Shown here: piece by piece, positions 24,135 to 24,398 of the stretch
Numbering within the stretch: position 1 is the first letter of the stretch
Layout of the letters: every line of letters starts with the position of its first letter
NCBI GenBank assembly: GCA_030652805.1
Contig: JAUSPT010000012.1
Location: forward strand, 1-24,398
Length of the DNA stretch: 24,398 nucleotides
Direction: 5' to 3'
Source of the DNA: a bacterium
GTDB lineage: Bacteria > JAHJDO01
The notes under the pieces: model-generated
Told to the model about the DNA's origin: nothing
The model's input: the letters and a program-made list of their open reading frames with translations, nothing else
The model's database searches: none
Translations under genes and position numbers: made by a program

Positions 24135-24173
24135 GATTTAAACCCTCCCTTTTTAACGCAGAGTTTAAATCAT
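24133..24173 (-). promoter_or_regulatory. Hairpin that traps the transposase start codon
   Basis: ATGATTTAAAC (24133-24143) and GTTTAAATCAT (24163-24173) are perfect 11-bp inverted repeats. In the minus-strand mRNA the loop of 19 bases contains most of the ribosome site (GGGAGG), and the 3' arm ends inside the AUG. The stem is AT-rich, so it should be moderately stable and could be opened by ribosomes or another structure. It could alternatively be a DNA operator. Confidence 0.7.
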
Positions 24174-24187
24174 AACTATCTTTAATA

Positions 24188-24274
24188 ATTGTGGAAACTG
24201 CCGTTCTGTGGATAACTCTCCGAGTTACCCACATCGCTTGGACAACCTTGCAGGTTGACCACAGTTACCACAAT
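24188..24274 (-). promoter_or_regulatory. Three-way-junction element in the transposase leader
   Basis: Three nested inverted repeats: outer stem 24188-24200 with 24262-24274 (12 of 13 pairs); inner hairpin 24207-24218 with 24222-24233 (12 pairs, one G-U in the minus-strand RNA, three-base loop); inner hairpin 24239-24248 with 24252-24261 (9 of 10 pairs, three-base loop). All six arms are variants of TGTGG(T/A)TAACT. The arm at 24207-24215 is a perfect DnaA box (TTATCCACA on the minus strand), and its partner TTACCCACA differs by one base. It lies between the predicted promoter and the start-codon hairpin. Confidence 0.7.
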
Positions 24275-24284
24275 ACTGCTGTAT

Positions 24285-24313
24285 TTTATATATCTCTTCT
24301 TTTCAACCCCCAA
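24285..24313 (-). promoter_or_regulatory. Possible transposase promoter
   Basis: On the minus strand TTGGGG (24313-24308), a 17-bp spacer and TATAAA (24290-24285). The -35 is a weak match. The predicted start, near 24278, would place the three-way junction at the very 5' end of the mRNA. Confidence 0.4.
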
Positions 24314-24314
24314 A

Positions 24315-24336
24315 CCCCCATTCTTGGGGGCTTTTT
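24315..24336 (+). terminator. Plus-strand terminator inside the insertion sequence end
   Basis: CCCCCA/TGGGGG with a TTCT loop is followed by C and five T residues. It acts on rightward transcripts, opposite to the transposase, and would stop read-through from the murA side after it has crossed the element. Confidence 0.7.
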
Positions 24337-24340
24337 AGGT

Positions 24341-24398
24341 GTGCACTTTTAAAACTTAAATCGCTTAAAAACTGTGCACTTTTAAATTTTAACTGACA
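24341..24398. repeat. Right end of the insertion sequence with two transposase-site repeats
   Basis: Inverse copies of TTTAAAAGTGCAC lie at 24341-24353 and 24374-24386, 33 bp apart, compared with 22 bp at the left end. The tip is ACTGACA at 24392-24398. Confidence 0.85.

Larger units (their letters stand above)
22840..24398 (-). mobile_element. Complete insertion sequence, 1559 bp, single DDE transposase
   Basis: The left end begins TGTTAGATAAAATTTAAAAG. The right end read inwards begins TGTCAGTTAAAATTTAAAAG, and 28 of the first 30 bases agree. Each end also carries a second inner copy of TTTAAAAGTGCAC. One transposase gene on the minus strand fills most of the element, with a structured leader of about 145 bases upstream of it. 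The right tip coincides with the last base of the window, so no target-site duplication can be checked. Family is probably ISNCY or IS481-like, judged from the integrase core. It lies 14 bases after murA and does not disrupt it. Confidence 0.85.

Noticed and set aside
24007-24234. 75-codon minus-strand frame overlapping the transposase start
   Set aside because: Not reported as a gene because it has no strong ribosome site and no recognisable domain; kept only as a possible leader frame in the hairpin finding.
24188-24274. Hammerhead-type ribozyme
   Set aside because: Three stems are present, but the conserved core bases (CTGATGA and GAAA) are missing on both strands.
24188-24274. Integron attC site
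   Set aside because: The arms do not carry the RYYYAAC/GTTRRRY ends, and no integron integrase or cassette is seen.
24188-24274. Replication origin based on DnaA-box-like arms
   Set aside because: Only one perfect box, no adjacent unwinding region or dnaA/dnaN genes, and the element lies within an insertion sequence.

Overview
This is a 24.4-kb AT-rich bacterial window that I read as part of a chromosome from an uncultivated or candidate-phylum-like bacterium. A lipoprotein FKBP, a DUF3108 lipoprotein, MurA and a very large three-helix DUF4175-like membrane protein suggest a peptidoglycan-containing, probably Gram-negative-type cell. The DUF4175-like protein, its conserved glycine-rich block and the scattered palindromic repeats resemble PVC or Omnitrophota-like genomes, but this is inference from memory of such genomes. 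No rRNA, tRNA or CRISPR array was seen.

Layout. (1) Positions 1-139 are the end of an insertion sequence running off the left edge, with the first 15 codons of its transposase. (2) Positions 140-5657 are an accessory, defence-type block. It holds a two-gene module with a nucleotidyltransferase-fold protein, placed behind a promoter with four evenly spaced, alternating half-sites. A terminator and a REP-like repeat follow, then a complete type III restriction-modification operon (small unknown gene, mod, res) joined by ATGA overlaps. (3) Positions 5658-5952 are a mosaic of palindromic repeats plus a good promoter. (4) Positions 5953-12149 hold an FKBP prolyl isomerase, the 1074-residue DUF4175-like protein, a nitroreductase with a possible leaderless mRNA, and a GAF-GAF-HD-GYP protein. 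(5) Positions 12277-19606 are a tight co-directional run: two GT4 glycosyltransferases, a DUF3108 lipoprotein, MtnP, a BioD-like/DRTGG protein, an isopropylmalate/citramalate-synthase-like enzyme and methionine aminopeptidase. It closes with a strong hairpin. (6) Positions 19669-22825 hold a convergent MC1-family chromosomal protein (an archaeal-type DNA-binding protein), a PabB-type chorismate enzyme and a MurA. (7) Positions 22840-24398 are a complete insertion sequence whose right end coincides with the window end.

The most unusual points follow. The right-hand insertion sequence carries a structured 5' leader ahead of its transposase: a three-way junction built from six related half-repeats, one a perfect DnaA box, followed by a perfect 11-bp hairpin that traps the start codon. 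Its tandem end repeats are spaced exactly one helical turn differently at the two ends. An archaeal-type MC1 protein is encoded in a bacterial context. MurA carries Asp instead of the fosfomycin-target Cys. A palindromic repeat lies in frame inside the DUF4175-like gene. The operator array in front of the nucleotidyltransferase module has a regular 28-29 bp spacing.
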